Shown: positions 25,741 through 34,627 of the stretch, in pieces
How positions within the stretch are numbered: the first letter of the stretch is position 1
Layout: each line of letters opens with the position of its first letter
Assembly (NCBI GenBank): GCA_034003245.1
Contig: JAVEYY010000025.1
Coordinates: forward strand, 1 to 64,000
Source of the DNA: Perlabentimonas sp034003245
Lineage (GTDB): Bacteria > Bacteroidota > Bacteroidia > Bacteroidales > Tenuifilaceae
Direction: 5' to 3'
Length of the DNA stretch: 64,000 nt
The notes under the pieces: generated by a model
What the model saw: only the letters and a program-made list of their open reading frames with translations
Database searches by the model: none
Told to the model about the DNA's origin: nothing
Program-made: the position numbers and the translations under genes

Positions 25741-26118
25741 ATGGCACGTATAGTAGGTGTTGATTTACCCAAAAACAAGCGAGGCGAAGTTGCGCTTACC
25801 TATATCTATGGTATTGGGCGAAGCAGCGCGCGCAAAATCCTTCAAACTGCAGGTGTTGACCTAAACACCTTGGTGAAGGATTGGAACGATGACGATATCA
25901 ATAAGATTCGTTCCACCCTCAACGAGCAGTTCAAGGTAGAAGGCGAACTCCGCTCTATCGTACAGCTCAACATAAAGCGATTAATGGACATTGGATGCTA
26001 CAGGGGAATCCGCCATCGTATTGGTTTACCTGTTAGAGGACAAAGTACCAAGAATAATGCTAGAACCCGTAAGGGCAGAAAGAAAACCGTTGCCAACAAG
26101 AAGAAAGCGACTAAATAG
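25741..26118 (+). CDS. rpsM: 30S ribosomal protein S13
   Basis: 125 residues: M-A-R-I-V-G-V-D-L-P-K-N-K-R and the basic tail G-Q-S-T-K-N-N-A-R-T-R-K-G. It sits in the 30S head and contacts S19 and P-site tRNA. It is first gene of the alpha part and has its own strong ribosome-binding site. Confidence 0.98.
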   Translation: MARIVGVDLPKNKRGEVALTYIYGIGRSSARKILQTAGVDLNTLVKDWNDDDINKIRSTLNEQFKVEGELRSIVQLNIKRLMDIGCYRGIRHRIGLPVRGQSTKNNARTRKGRKKTVANKKKATK

Positions 26119-26128
26119 AACATAGGTT

Positions 26129-26518
26129 ATGGCAAAGAAAACAGGAACAACTAAGAAGAAAGTTGTAAAGGTTGAAGCAGTAGGGCAGGCACACATCCAC
26201 TCCTCATTCAACAATATTATTGTTACCCTTACCAATAGTACCGGTCAGGTTATATCTTGGTCATCGGCTGGCAAAATGGGCTTTAGAGGCTCTAAGAAGA
26301 ATACCCCCTACGCTGCTCAAACAGCAGCTGGCGACTGTGCAAAGGTGGCTTTCGATCTTGGTCTTCGTAAAGTTAAAGTTTACGTGAAAGGCCCAGGATC
26401 GGGAAGAGAATCGGCCATCCGGAGCATCCACTCAACTGGTATCGAGGTTACTGAAATTGTTGATGTAACACCACTGCCACATAACGGTTGTCGTCCTCCC
26501 AAAAGGCGCAGAGTATAA
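26129..26518 (+). CDS. rpsK: 30S ribosomal protein S11
   Basis: 129 residues: A-H-I-H-S-S-F-N-N-I-I-V-T and the terminal H-N-G-C-R-P-P-K-R-R-R-V. It is part of the platform of the 30S subunit. The lysine-rich N-terminal stretch is short and ordinary. Confidence 0.98.
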   Translation: MAKKTGTTKKKVVKVEAVGQAHIHSSFNNIIVTLTNSTGQVISWSSAGKMGFRGSKKNTPYAAQTAAGDCAKVAFDLGLRKVKVYVKGPGSGRESAIRSIHSTGIEVTEIVDVTPLPHNGCRPPKRRRV

Positions 26519-26556
26519 TTATTTGGTAGATAACAGAATTATAAAAATATTGAGGA

Positions 26557-27165
26557 ATGGCAAGATATACTGGACCAACCACAAAGATTGCTAGGAAATT
26601 TGGTGAGCCCATTTTTGGCCCCGATAAGGTTCTTGAAAAGAAGAACTATCCCCCAGGAATGCACGGCCTGAACAAGAAACGCAAGAAAGTTTCTGAATAC
26701 GGCACGCAGCTCCAGGAAAAGCAAAAAGCAAAATTCACCTACGGTGTGTTAGAGCGTCAATTCGCCAACACATTCGATAAGGCATTGCGTATGCCTGGTG
26801 TAACTGGTGAAATTCTCCTCCAGCTTCTCGAGTCGAGACTGGACAACGTTGTTTATCGCATGGGTGTTGCACCTACACGTGCTGCCGCACGTCAGCTGGT
26901 GTCGCACAGGCATATTACCGTTAACGGTAAGGTGGTGAATATCCCATCGTACAGCCTTAAACCAGGCGATTTAGTAGGTGTTAGAGAGAAATCGAAATCA
27001 CTTGAAATAATTACCGAGTCATTATCTTCCAACCGCCACACCAAGTACTCTTGGTTAGAGTGGAACAACGATCAGTTGGTGGGCAAGTATATGACCAATC
27101 CCGAGCGCTCCGATATTCCCGAGAATATTAAAGAGCAGCTAATTGTTGAACTATACTCCAAGTAA
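26557..27165 (+). CDS. rpsD: 30S ribosomal protein S4
   Basis: 202 residues. The S4 RNA-binding domain is present (L-E-S-R-L-D-N-V-V-Y-R and R-Q-L-V-S-H-R-H-I), after an N-terminal region without zinc-binding cysteines. It initiates 30S assembly and represses the alpha operon in E. coli. Confidence 0.98.
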   Translation: MARYTGPTTKIARKFGEPIFGPDKVLEKKNYPPGMHGLNKKRKKVSEYGTQLQEKQKAKFTYGVLERQFANTFDKALRMPGVTGEILLQLLESRLDNVVYRMGVAPTRAAARQLVSHRHITVNGKVVNIPSYSLKPGDLVGVREKSKSLEIITESLSSNRHTKYSWLEWNNDQLVGKYMTNPERSDIPENIKEQLIVELYSK

Positions 27166-27177
27166 AAATTAAACCGA

Positions 27178-28170
27178 ATGGCAATTCTGGCATTTCAAAA
27201 ACCCGATAAGGTAATAATGCTTGAGTCTACCGATACTTTCGGTAAGTTCGAGTTTCGTCCTCTTGAGCCAGGCTATGGAATTACAGTGGGCAATGCCCTT
27301 CGACGGATTCTTTTGTCGTCGCTTGAGGGTTACGCCATCACTTCCATTAAGATCTCAGGTGTTGACCATGAGTTCTCTGTGATCCCTGGAGTGGTGGAGG
27401 ATGTTCCCGAGATTATTCTTAACCTGAAGCAAATTCGGTTAAAGCGCGTCGTGGAGGACATTGAGGATGAGAAAGTAACCATCTCTATTTCTGGACAAAA
27501 CGAGTTCAAGGCTGGTTTTCTCTCTAACTTCCTCACAGGCTTCAAGGTGCTAAACCCCGATTTTGTGATCTGCAAAATGGAGCCAGACGTTAAGCTCGAA
27601 ATTCAGGTTACCATCCGCAAGGGTAGGGGCTACATCCCCGCCGAGGAGAACAAGGAAGAAGATGTTGAGTTTGGCGTTATTCCCATCGATTCAATCCATA
27701 CCCCCATCAAGAATGTGAAGTTTGAGGTTGAAAACTACCGGGTAGAGCAAAAAACCGACTACGAGAAGTTGGTATTCGAAATCCTTACCGATGGAAGCAT
27801 TCATCCAAAGGATGCCCTGAAGGAGGCCGCCAAAATCCTGATTTATCACTTCATGCTCTTCTCCGACGAGAAGATAACTCTTGATGCCGACGATAAGTTT
27901 GCCAACGATGAGTTCGATGAGGAGATTCTTCACATGAGGCAGCTGCTTAAAACCAAGCTGGTTGATCTTGACCTGTCGGTTAGGGCGCTCAATTGCCTAA
28001 AAGCCGCCGATGTTGATACCCTTGGCGACTTGGTGAGGTTTAACAAGAACGACCTGCTGAAGTTTAGAAACTTCGGGAAAAAGTCGCTCACCGAACTCGA
28101 AGATCTGCTACAAGCTATGAATCTTTCGTTCGGTATGGATATATCAAAGTACAAACTTGACAAGGAATAA
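27178..28170 (+). CDS. rpoA: RNA polymerase alpha subunit
   Basis: 330 residues. The N-terminal dimerisation domain has G-N-A-L-R-R-I-L-L-S-S, and the C-terminal domain has V-R-A-L-N-C-L-K-A and N-F-G-K-K-S-L-T-E-L, the DNA/activator-binding surface. Normal length. It lies between rpsD and rplQ as in most bacteria. Confidence 0.98.
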   Translation: MAILAFQKPDKVIMLESTDTFGKFEFRPLEPGYGITVGNALRRILLSSLEGYAITSIKISGVDHEFSVIPGVVEDVPEIILNLKQIRLKRVVEDIEDEKVTISISGQNEFKAGFLSNFLTGFKVLNPDFVICKMEPDVKLEIQVTIRKGRGYIPAEENKEEDVEFGVIPIDSIHTPIKNVKFEVENYRVEQKTDYEKLVFEILTDGSIHPKDALKEAAKILIYHFMLFSDEKITLDADDKFANDEFDEEILHMRQLLKTKLVDLDLSVRALNCLKAADVDTLGDLVRFNKNDLLKFRNFGKKSLTELEDLLQAMNLSFGMDISKYKLDKE

Positions 28171-28175
28171 TTACG

Positions 28176-28724
28176 ATGAGACATAATAAGAAAGGAAATC
28201 ATCTAGGACGCACATCCTCTCACCGTAAGGCTATGCTAGCCAATATGGCTGTTTCGCTGATAAAGTACAAGCGCATCAAAACAACTGTTGCAAAGGCCAA
28301 AGCACTTAGAACTTACGTAGAGCCGCTAATCACAAAGAGTAAGAACGATACGACACACTCTAGAAGAACCGTATTTGCCTACTTAAAGGATAAGGAAGCT
28401 ATTACTGAACTGTTCCGTGACGTTGCAGTTAAAGTAGCCGACAGACCAGGTGGTTACACTCGTATCCTAAAAACTGGAACCCGTATTGGCGATAACGCTG
28501 AGATGTGTATCATTGAACTAGTTGATTACAACACAACCTACACCACTGAGAGTAAACCTGCAAAAACTGCTGCTAAACGCACCCGTAGAGGAAAAAAAGG
28601 TGCTGACGAAGCGCCTGTAGCACAACCTAAAGCCGAAGTGGTTGAAAAAGTTGTTGAAGCCCCAGAAGTTAGTGCTCCTGAGGTGGAAAATACAACAGAG
28701 GAAACTAAAGAGGACGAACAATAG
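28176..28724 (+). CDS. rplQ: 50S ribosomal protein L17 with acidic C-terminal extension
   Basis: 182 residues. The first 120 are canonical L17 (M-R-H-N-K-K-G-N-H-L-G-R-T and G-G-Y-T-R-I-L-K). The remaining 60 form a low-complexity tail, first lysine/alanine-rich and then rich in Glu, Val and Pro. Such tails are common in Bacteroidota L17 and are probably disordered. This is the last gene of the ribosomal operon. Confidence 0.96.
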   Translation: MRHNKKGNHLGRTSSHRKAMLANMAVSLIKYKRIKTTVAKAKALRTYVEPLITKSKNDTTHSRRTVFAYLKDKEAITELFRDVAVKVADRPGGYTRILKTGTRIGDNAEMCIIELVDYNTTYTTESKPAKTAAKRTRRGKKGADEAPVAQPKAEVVEKVVEAPEVSAPEVENTTEETKEDEQ

Positions 28725-28750
28725 GTTTGTTTTCAACATAATACTTACGG

Positions 28751-28786
28751 AAGGGATGGGCTATATTAGCTTAATCCCTTTTTTTT
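28751..28786 (+). terminator. Terminator of the ribosomal operon
   Basis: AAGGGAT and ATCCCTT arms (28751-28757 and 28774-28780) with an inner GCT/AGC pair, followed by a run of T, 26 bases after the rplQ stop. Confidence 0.7.
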
Positions 28787-28796
28787 AGTACTTTTA
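28766..28796 (+). promoter_or_regulatory. Weak candidate promoter of eno
   Basis: TTA (28766-28768), a 20-nt spacer and TACTTTTA (28789-28796) resemble the phylum consensus imperfectly. It overlaps the terminator hairpin, so eno transcription would start within the terminator region. The implied leader is about 22 nt. Confidence 0.38.
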
Positions 28797-28825
28797 CCTG
28801 TCATTAAACATTTAAAATTATTGAG

Positions 28826-30115
28826 ATGGGACAAATTGTTAACGTACATGCACGTCAAATACTCGACTCTAGGGGTAACCCTACCATCGAGGTTGATGTA
28901 ATGACCGAAAGCGGTTATTTTGGAAGAGCAGCCGTGCCAAGTGGCGCTTCAACTGGAGTTCACGAAGCCGTTGAGCTGCGTGATGGAGATGCAAGTCGAT
29001 ATCTTGGGAAAAGTGTAATGCGCGCTGTAGAGAATGTGAACACTACAATTGCTGAGGAAATTGTTGGGATGCACGTGCTGGAGCAACAGCTTATAGATGA
29101 AACCCTGATCCAACTCGACGGATCAGAGAATAAAGCGAACCTAGGTGCGAACGCTATCCTTGGCGTATCTATGGCAGTTGCCCATGCAGCCGCACAGGTA
29201 ACTCAACAACCTCTTTTTCGATATATTGGCGGTGTAAATGCTTGCACGCTTCCTATACCCTTAATGAATATCTTGAATGGAGGATCGCACGCCGATAATA
29301 GCATCGATTTTCAGGAATTTATGATTATGCCCATTGGTGCCCCCAGTTTCAGCGAAGCGCTGCGTATGGGTGCCGAAGTATTCCATAACCTGAAGGCTGT
29401 TCTTAAGAAGCAAGGCTATTCTACTAACGTGGGCGACGAGGGCGGTTTTGCACCAAACCTTAAGTCGAACGAAGAGGCTATCACTGTTATTCTTAAGGCC
29501 ATTGAGAATGCGGGTTACCGTCCTGGCGAGGATATTTACCTAGCCCTCGACCCCGCTTCATCTGAATACTATTTGCCCGAGGAGAAGGTTTATCACCTGC
29601 ATAAATCAACTGGTGACAAGCTAACCTCAGCGCAGATGGTTGACTACTGGAAAACTTGGGTAGAGAAGTATCCCATCTTGTCGATAGAGGATGGAATGGC
29701 CGAGGACGATTGGGAAGGTTGGAAACTGATGAACAAAACCCTTGGCAACAAAATTCAGCTGGTAGGCGATGATTTGTTTGTTACCAACGTGAAGCGCTTA
29801 CAGCGTGGAATCGACGAGAGCGCTGCAAATAGCATTCTGATTAAGGTTAATCAGATAGGTACCCTTACCGAAACTATCAATGCCGTTCGTTTGGCTGATA
29901 TTAACTCCATGACATCGGTTATGAGTCACCGTTCCGGTGAGACAGAGGATACTACCATTGCTCACTTGGCAGTTGCGTTAAACACAGGACAGATTAAAAC
30001 GGGATCGGCATCACGCTCCGACCGGATCGCTAAGTACAACCAGCTCCTCCGTATCGAGGAGATGCTTGGTTCTTCGGCTCGTTATCTTGGAAAAAACTTC
30101 AAGTATTTGAAGTAA
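28826..30115 (+). CDS. eno: Enolase
   Basis: 429 residues. Glycolytic enzyme interconverting 2-phosphoglycerate and phosphoenolpyruvate. Visible motifs are D-S-R-G-N-P-T-I-E-V, G-A-S-T-G at the substrate loop, G-D-E-G-G-F-A-P-N, metal ligands in L-A-L-D-P-A, S-I-E-D-G-M-A and G-D-D-L-F-V-T, the catalytic lysine in I-L-I-K-V-N-Q, and S-H-R-S-G-E. The length is standard. It is separated from the ribosomal operon by a terminator and has its own strong terminator. Confidence 0.98.
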   Translation: MGQIVNVHARQILDSRGNPTIEVDVMTESGYFGRAAVPSGASTGVHEAVELRDGDASRYLGKSVMRAVENVNTTIAEEIVGMHVLEQQLIDETLIQLDGSENKANLGANAILGVSMAVAHAAAQVTQQPLFRYIGGVNACTLPIPLMNILNGGSHADNSIDFQEFMIMPIGAPSFSEALRMGAEVFHNLKAVLKKQGYSTNVGDEGGFAPNLKSNEEAITVILKAIENAGYRPGEDIYLALDPASSEYYLPEEKVYHLHKSTGDKLTSAQMVDYWKTWVEKYPILSIEDGMAEDDWEGWKLMNKTLGNKIQLVGDDLFVTNVKRLQRGIDESAANSILIKVNQIGTLTETINAVRLADINSMTSVMSHRSGETEDTTIAHLAVALNTGQIKTGSASRSDRIAKYNQLLRIEEMLGSSARYLGKNFKYLK

Positions 30116-30127
30116 TCTAATTATCTT

Positions 30128-30167
30128 AAAAAAAGGGCTCATCATTACTATGATGAGCCCTTTTTTT
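30128..30167. terminator. Bidirectional terminator between eno and a small ORF
   Basis: A perfect inverted repeat of about 17 bp (seven A, GGGCTCATCA, six-base loop, and the complement ending in seven T). The A and T runs allow termination on both strands. Confidence 0.88.
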
Positions 30168-30173
30168 GTATCT

Positions 30174-30413
30174 TCACAGGGTATAATCAAACTCAGACAT
30201 GGCTTTTAGTGGATTTGTCCATTTTTGTTGGAGCCTTTCATTACTAAATGTTGTAGATTTGAGTAAAGCAATTTGTTGATTCTGAGTTTGAAGAGCCAGA
30301 ATACCCAATTCGTTTAACAAGGTTATTCTGGGTGTTGATTGTACACGAAGAATCTTTGGGTTTGACATGGTCTCTATGTACTGTTCTTGTTTTTTTGCCG
30401 ATTTGCGACTCAT
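30174..30413 (-). CDS. Small hypothetical protein
   Basis: Seventy-nine residues from the ATG at 30413 (an in-frame ATG at 30428 would add five). The sequence is hydrophilic, rich in Gln, Leu and Lys (L-A-L-Q-T-Q-N-Q-Q-I-A-L-L), and no family is recognised. In favour of it being real, it ends six bases from a terminator that works in its direction. Against it, there is no detected domain and no clear promoter. It could also be chance. Confidence 0.4.
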   Translation of the reverse strand: MSRKSAKKQEQYIETMSNPKILRVQSTPRITLLNELGILALQTQNQQIALLKSTTFSNERLQQKWTNPLKAMSEFDYTL

Positions 30414-30551
30414 AAAGCGAAAGTACACTGTTGGAACAACTAAATATTGCGATTATTATTGAGGTTTGATGGTTTTTTTACTTGATCTTGATAATGCTAT
30501 TGTGTAATAAAATTTTTTAAAGTGATTATTAATATTCTACCTGTAAAACTT

Positions 30552-33500
30552 ATGTATCGCGTTTATTTGGTTTTACTTACGATTGTTTTTTTGCAACCAA
30601 TCGTGGGTAATTCGAGCAATGTGGAACAGGTAGTGCAAACCCAACTTTTTAATATTGATAATGGACTTTCGCAATCCAACGTTACCAGCCTATATCTAGA
30701 TTCCTATGGTTTTTTATGGGTTGGAACACAGGATGGCCTTAATCGTTACGATGGATATTCCTTTAAAACCTACCGTAACAATCCACTCGATGACACATCG
30801 CTCTGCAACAACAGTATTCTTTCTATATGCGAGGATAATCAAGGGAATATTTGGGTTGGAACCTGGGATGGTCTAAGCGTTTTTCATCGACTTGAGGATA
30901 AATTCACGAGTTTCTATCATGACCCCGATGATCCGAAATCTATAAGTGCCAGTAGAATTTTTGATGTTTTGAAAACACGCGACGGAGCAATTTGGGTGAA
31001 GACTATTGAATCGCTTGACTTGTATAACCCTACAACCAACTCATTTACCCGATATCCTCACTTCTCCGATCCACATACTTTTCACTCCGACATCAACGAT
31101 TTTGCAATTTTTGAGGATAGCGAGAATCGGTTATGGATTGGCACTAAGGATGGATTGCTTTTTTTCGATAGGTCGTTAGGCCTCTACAAGCGTTACTCTC
31201 ATGACCCCAAGAACCTCCTGTCGATAAGTAGTAACAGAATAACCAGTATTATTGAGGATAATAAAAGTAATTTATGGGTTGCCACAGCCAATGGGCTGAA
31301 TAGGTTTGTTCCCCAAAGGGAAACATTTTATCGTTACGCCAACAATTCGAGGGAAGAAGCTAATTCTACGGAAAATGTGATTAATACCCTATTTGTCGAT
31401 AGCTACGGCCGATTGTTGGTTGGAACAAGAACAGGCTTGTTTGAGTTTTCTTTAAGCAGAGGTTCCTTTAGCCGATATGCAGCCTATGCCGATGGGAAGA
31501 GGATTTACACTACATCAATAAACTCAATAATTGAGGATACCTCAAAAATTATTTGGGTTGGTTCACAAGCCGGACTTGTGAAATGGGATACAAAAGGGAA
31601 TAAGTTTAATCTATACGGAAAGACTATAAGTAGCGATAATCTATTCTCGAGCAATTCAATTGCATCGTTGTTCGACGATGGCTTGGGGCAGGTTTGGGTA
31701 GGCACCTGGGGAGCCGGGTTGCATCTATATAATCGGCGTACAGGCAGTGTGGTAAAGTACTCGCAACGCCTACCCGATCCTTATAGAATTGCCAATGACT
31801 TTGTGCATGCCATTACCCGCTTAAAAAACGGAACCTTCCTTATAGGCACGAGAAGTGGTGTCCAGCGTTTTAATCCTGCAAGTAGAACCTTTACCGATTT
31901 TTTTAAAGATTTTGGTTTGGATGCGTCTGGAATATTTGCCGATAACCGAGTTTACTCTATTAAGGAAGATGGCGAGGGTAATATATGGTTTGCCACACGT
32001 TTGGGGCTCCATCGGTTCAGCAAGAAATCTTTAGAGAGTTTTTACCATGTTCCATCTGATTCAAATTCGATCTCATCAAATGAGATTCACTGCATTGAAC
32101 TCGATGGGGACTTCCTTTGGATTGGAACATTCAACGGCTTAAATAGGCTCGATATTAAAACTGGAGCGATTAAGGTTTTTAGAAGAGGAGCACGATATAA
32201 GGAAAGTGAGCTAATTTCGAACGATATTGTTTGTCTAAGGCTCGACTCAAAAGGATCCTTGTGGGTTGGAACACCCTCGGGGCTGCACAAGTACGATGCA
32301 CAGAAAGATGAGTTTTCCCTTTACACTCAAGCCGATGGACTACCTAATAACCTGGTTTATGCCATTGAGGAGGATAGTAATGGAAATATTTGGGTGAGTA
32401 CTAACTGGGGTCTCGCCAAGTTGGACCCAGTAGATAATACCATTCAGTCGTACGACGTAAGCGATGGTCTTCAAAGCTACGAGTTTAACGTGGGAGCTAG
32501 CCATAAGTCAAAAACGGGGGAATTGTTTTTTGGTGGTATTCAGGGTTTTAATGCATTCTTTCCCGAGTCTATTCAGCACAATCAGTTTGTGCCCCCAATT
32601 GCCATTACATCCATCGAGTTTATTGGTTCGCAGGGGCAACGTGAAGTGTCGGTTTTGGGTAAAAAGGAGATAACCATCAAACGCGATTACTCTCTTATCA
32701 ACATAGAGTTTGCTGTGCTCGATTTTACTCATCCTTCCAAGAATATCTTTAAGTATAAGATGGAAGGACTAGAGGATGAGTGGATTGATATCGGAAATCG
32801 GCGCTCTGCAACGTTCTCGAACCTTAAGGAAGGCACATACACGCTGCGTGTAATTGGAGCAAATAGCGATTTAGTTTGGAATGAGGAGGGTGTATCGCTT
32901 AAGATTATTATCCGAACCGATTTTTGGAACTCGAGATTAGCCTACTGGATGTATGGATTTTTGTTTGTTGGGTCAATTGTGCTTTTCCTGCGATCGCGTA
33001 CCCAAATTCTCCGACGAACCAGCCGGCTACTCCGTGAACGAGAACATACAATGGCCGAGGTCGAAAGCCAAAAGGAAGCGTTGCTAATTCAGAACAAAAG
33101 CATCACCGATAGCATCAACTACGCTAAACGAATTCAGGAAGCCCTTATTCCCTCGGAGCAGCACTTCCGTAAAATACTGCCCGAGTCGTTTATTCTTTAT
33201 CTCCCTAAAGATATTGTGAGTGGTGATTTTTACTGGATTAATGAGACCAAAAACAAGATTTTTGTTGCAGCAATCGACTGTACAGGCCATGGTGTGCCCG
33301 GTGCGTTTATGTCGATAATTGGAGTAGAACTTCTGCGGAATATCACTAACGTGATGGGTATTAACGATGCTGCCGAAATCCTGAACCGCTTAGATATGGG
33401 AGTACACGATACATTCTCGAAAGGCGTTGGCGATGTCAATGTGACTGTGAAGGATGGAATGGATGTTTCGTTCTGTGTAATCGACAAGGAGCAGAATGTA

Positions 33501-33878
33501 CTGCAGTTTGCCGGTGCATTCACCAACCTGTATATTGTAAGAGATAGTAAGATAATTGAGATTAAGGGCGATCGTTACTCTGTTGGAACCGGTGGCGAAC
33601 CTGACAACCCCCTTTTTAATAGCCACCTCATTACCATTGAACCCGACGATATGATCTACATGTTTACCGATGGTTACGTGGATCAGTTTGGTGGCCCCGA
33701 TGGCAAAAAGTATAAGTTCCGCCGATTTAGGCACCTTTTACTCAATATTCATAAGTATCCCCTGGAAATTCAACGAAAGTACCTGCTTGGAAGCATGAAC
33801 GAATGGAAAGGCAATCACGAGCAGGTTGACGATATCCTGATTATTGGAATTAAGCCCGATCTTAGCGTATTGTTCTAG
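30552..33878 (+). CDS. Two-component-type propeller sensor fused to SpoIIE phosphatase
   Basis: 1108 residues from the ATG at 30552 (an in-frame GTG at 30522 precedes it). A signal peptide is followed by many Reg_prop repeats (W-V-G-T-x-D-G-L-x-R-Y type, residues about 40-690) forming a periplasmic double propeller. A Y_Y_Y domain follows at about 715-785, one membrane helix at about 796-814, a short coiled coil, and a PP2C/SpoIIE serine phosphatase domain from about 880. Phosphatase residues are intact: S-G-D-F-Y-W, D-C-T-G-H-G-V-P-G-A-F and the F-T-D-G-Y-V-D-Q and V-D-D-I-L-I motifs. The likely role is sensing a periplasmic ligand and dephosphorylating a cytoplasmic anti-anti-sigma-like partner. 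No partner gene is adjacent. Confidence 0.88.
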   Translation: MYRVYLVLLTIVFLQPIVGNSSNVEQVVQTQLFNIDNGLSQSNVTSLYLDSYGFLWVGTQDGLNRYDGYSFKTYRNNPLDDTSLCNNSILSICEDNQGNIWVGTWDGLSVFHRLEDKFTSFYHDPDDPKSISASRIFDVLKTRDGAIWVKTIESLDLYNPTTNSFTRYPHFSDPHTFHSDINDFAIFEDSENRLWIGTKDGLLFFDRSLGLYKRYSHDPKNLLSISSNRITSIIEDNKSNLWVATANGLNRFVPQRETFYRYANNSREEANSTENVINTLFVDSYGRLLVGTRTGLFEFSLSRGSFSRYAAYADGKRIYTTSINSIIEDTSKIIWVGSQAGLVKWDTKGNKFNLYGKTISSDNLFSSNSIASLFDDGLGQVWVGTWGAGLHLYNRRTGSVVKYSQRLPDPYRIANDFVHAITRLKNGTFLIGTRSGVQRFNPASRTFTDFFKDFGLDASGIFADNRVYSIKEDGEGNIWFATRLGLHRFSKKSLESFYHVPSDSNSISSNEIHCIELDGDFLWIGTFNGLNRLDIKTGAIKVFRRGARYKESELISNDIVCLRLDSKGSLWVGTPSGLHKYDAQKDEFSLYTQADGLPNNLVYAIEEDSNGNIWVSTNWGLAKLDPVDNTIQSYDVSDGLQSYEFNVGASHKSKTGELFFGGIQGFNAFFPESIQHNQFVPPIAITSIEFIGSQGQREVSVLGKKEITIKRDYSLINIEFAVLDFTHPSKNIFKYKMEGLEDEWIDIGNRRSATFSNLKEGTYTLRVIGANSDLVWNEEGVSLKIIIRTDFWNSRLAYWMYGFLFVGSIVLFLRSRTQILRRTSRLLREREHTMAEVESQKEALLIQNKSITDSINYAKRIQEALIPSEQHFRKILPESFILYLPKDIVSGDFYWINETKNKIFVAAIDCTGHGVPGAFMSIIGVELLRNITNVMGINDAAEILNRLDMGVHDTFSKGVGDVNVTVKDGMDVSFCVIDKEQNVLQFAGAFTNLYIVRDSKIIEIKGDRYSVGTGGEPDNPLFNSHLITIEPDDMIYMFTDGYVDQFGGPDGKKYKFRRFRHLLLNIHKYPLEIQRKYLLGSMNEWKGNHEQVDDILIIGIKPDLSVLF

Positions 33879-33901
33879 CATACTCTGTTTTACTTCTCAC
33901 C

Positions 33902-34627
33902 ATGATTAGATTGCTTGTTGTTTTACTCCTTACTGTTTTACCTCTACACACGGATATTCGCTCGTTGCAAACGCCAACCTATAAAATGGTTGACATAGAG
34001 TATATGAGGCGAATTTTAACTGGAAGAATAGATTATAGAGGTGATGCAAATTTTGTAAAGGTGCAGCCTGAGCATACTGTTAGGGAGATGTATTTGGAAC
34101 AAAGAACTTATAATGCCTTTTTGCACATGCATGCCGCAGCCCTCGCGGATGGTATTAGGCTTACCATAATTTCTGGAGCTAGAAATTTTGATTACCAACG
34201 GCGAATTTGGGAAGGCAAGTGGAGCAGCCTTAGGGGTAATTCTGTCACCGACAAGGCATCATCAATTCTTCGATATAGCTCTATGCCTTCAACATCTCGG
34301 CATCATTGGGGTACCGATATCGACTTAAATAGGCTTGATAATGGCTATTTTGAACAAGGGAAGGGTCTTGAGGAGTATGAGTGGCTTTGTGCAAATGCAT
34401 CCAGGTTTGGGTTCTGTCAGGTCTATACCCACAAGGCTGAATCAGGTCGAACGGGTTACGAGATGGAGAAATGGCACTGGTCGTACATGCCTGTAGCATC
34501 GGGTTTGCTTTGGCACTACATTAGGCTTATTAACCATCAGGATATAAAGCAGTTTAGCGGGGCAGAGGTTGCTTCCGAACTCGATATAATTGGACAATAC
34601 GTTCTGGGGATATCAAGTTGCAATTAG
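33902..34627 (+). CDS. VanY-like M15 peptidase, probable D,D-carboxypeptidase
   Basis: 241 residues with a signal peptide (hydrophobic core to about residue 16). The M15 core is complete: S-R-H-H-W-G-T-D-I-D with zinc ligands His134 and Asp141, and E-K-W-H with Glu189 and His192. The family trims D-Ala-D-Ala or other dipeptides from peptidoglycan stems. It follows the SpoIIE sensor by 24 bases, so it may be cotranscribed. Its stop codon overlaps, base for base, the stop of the converging hybrid kinase, so there is no room for a terminator. Confidence 0.85.
   Translation: MIRLLVVLLLTVLPLHTDIRSLQTPTYKMVDIEYMRRILTGRIDYRGDANFVKVQPEHTVREMYLEQRTYNAFLHMHAAALADGIRLTIISGARNFDYQRRIWEGKWSSLRGNSVTDKASSILRYSSMPSTSRHHWGTDIDLNRLDNGYFEQGKGLEEYEWLCANASRFGFCQVYTHKAESGRTGYEMEKWHWSYMPVASGLLWHYIRLINHQDIKQFSGAEVASELDIIGQYVLGISSCN

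Noticed and set aside
30418..30425. TACTTTCG on the minus strand as promoter of the small ORF
   Set aside because: It lies too close to the start codon and lacks a proper -33 element.
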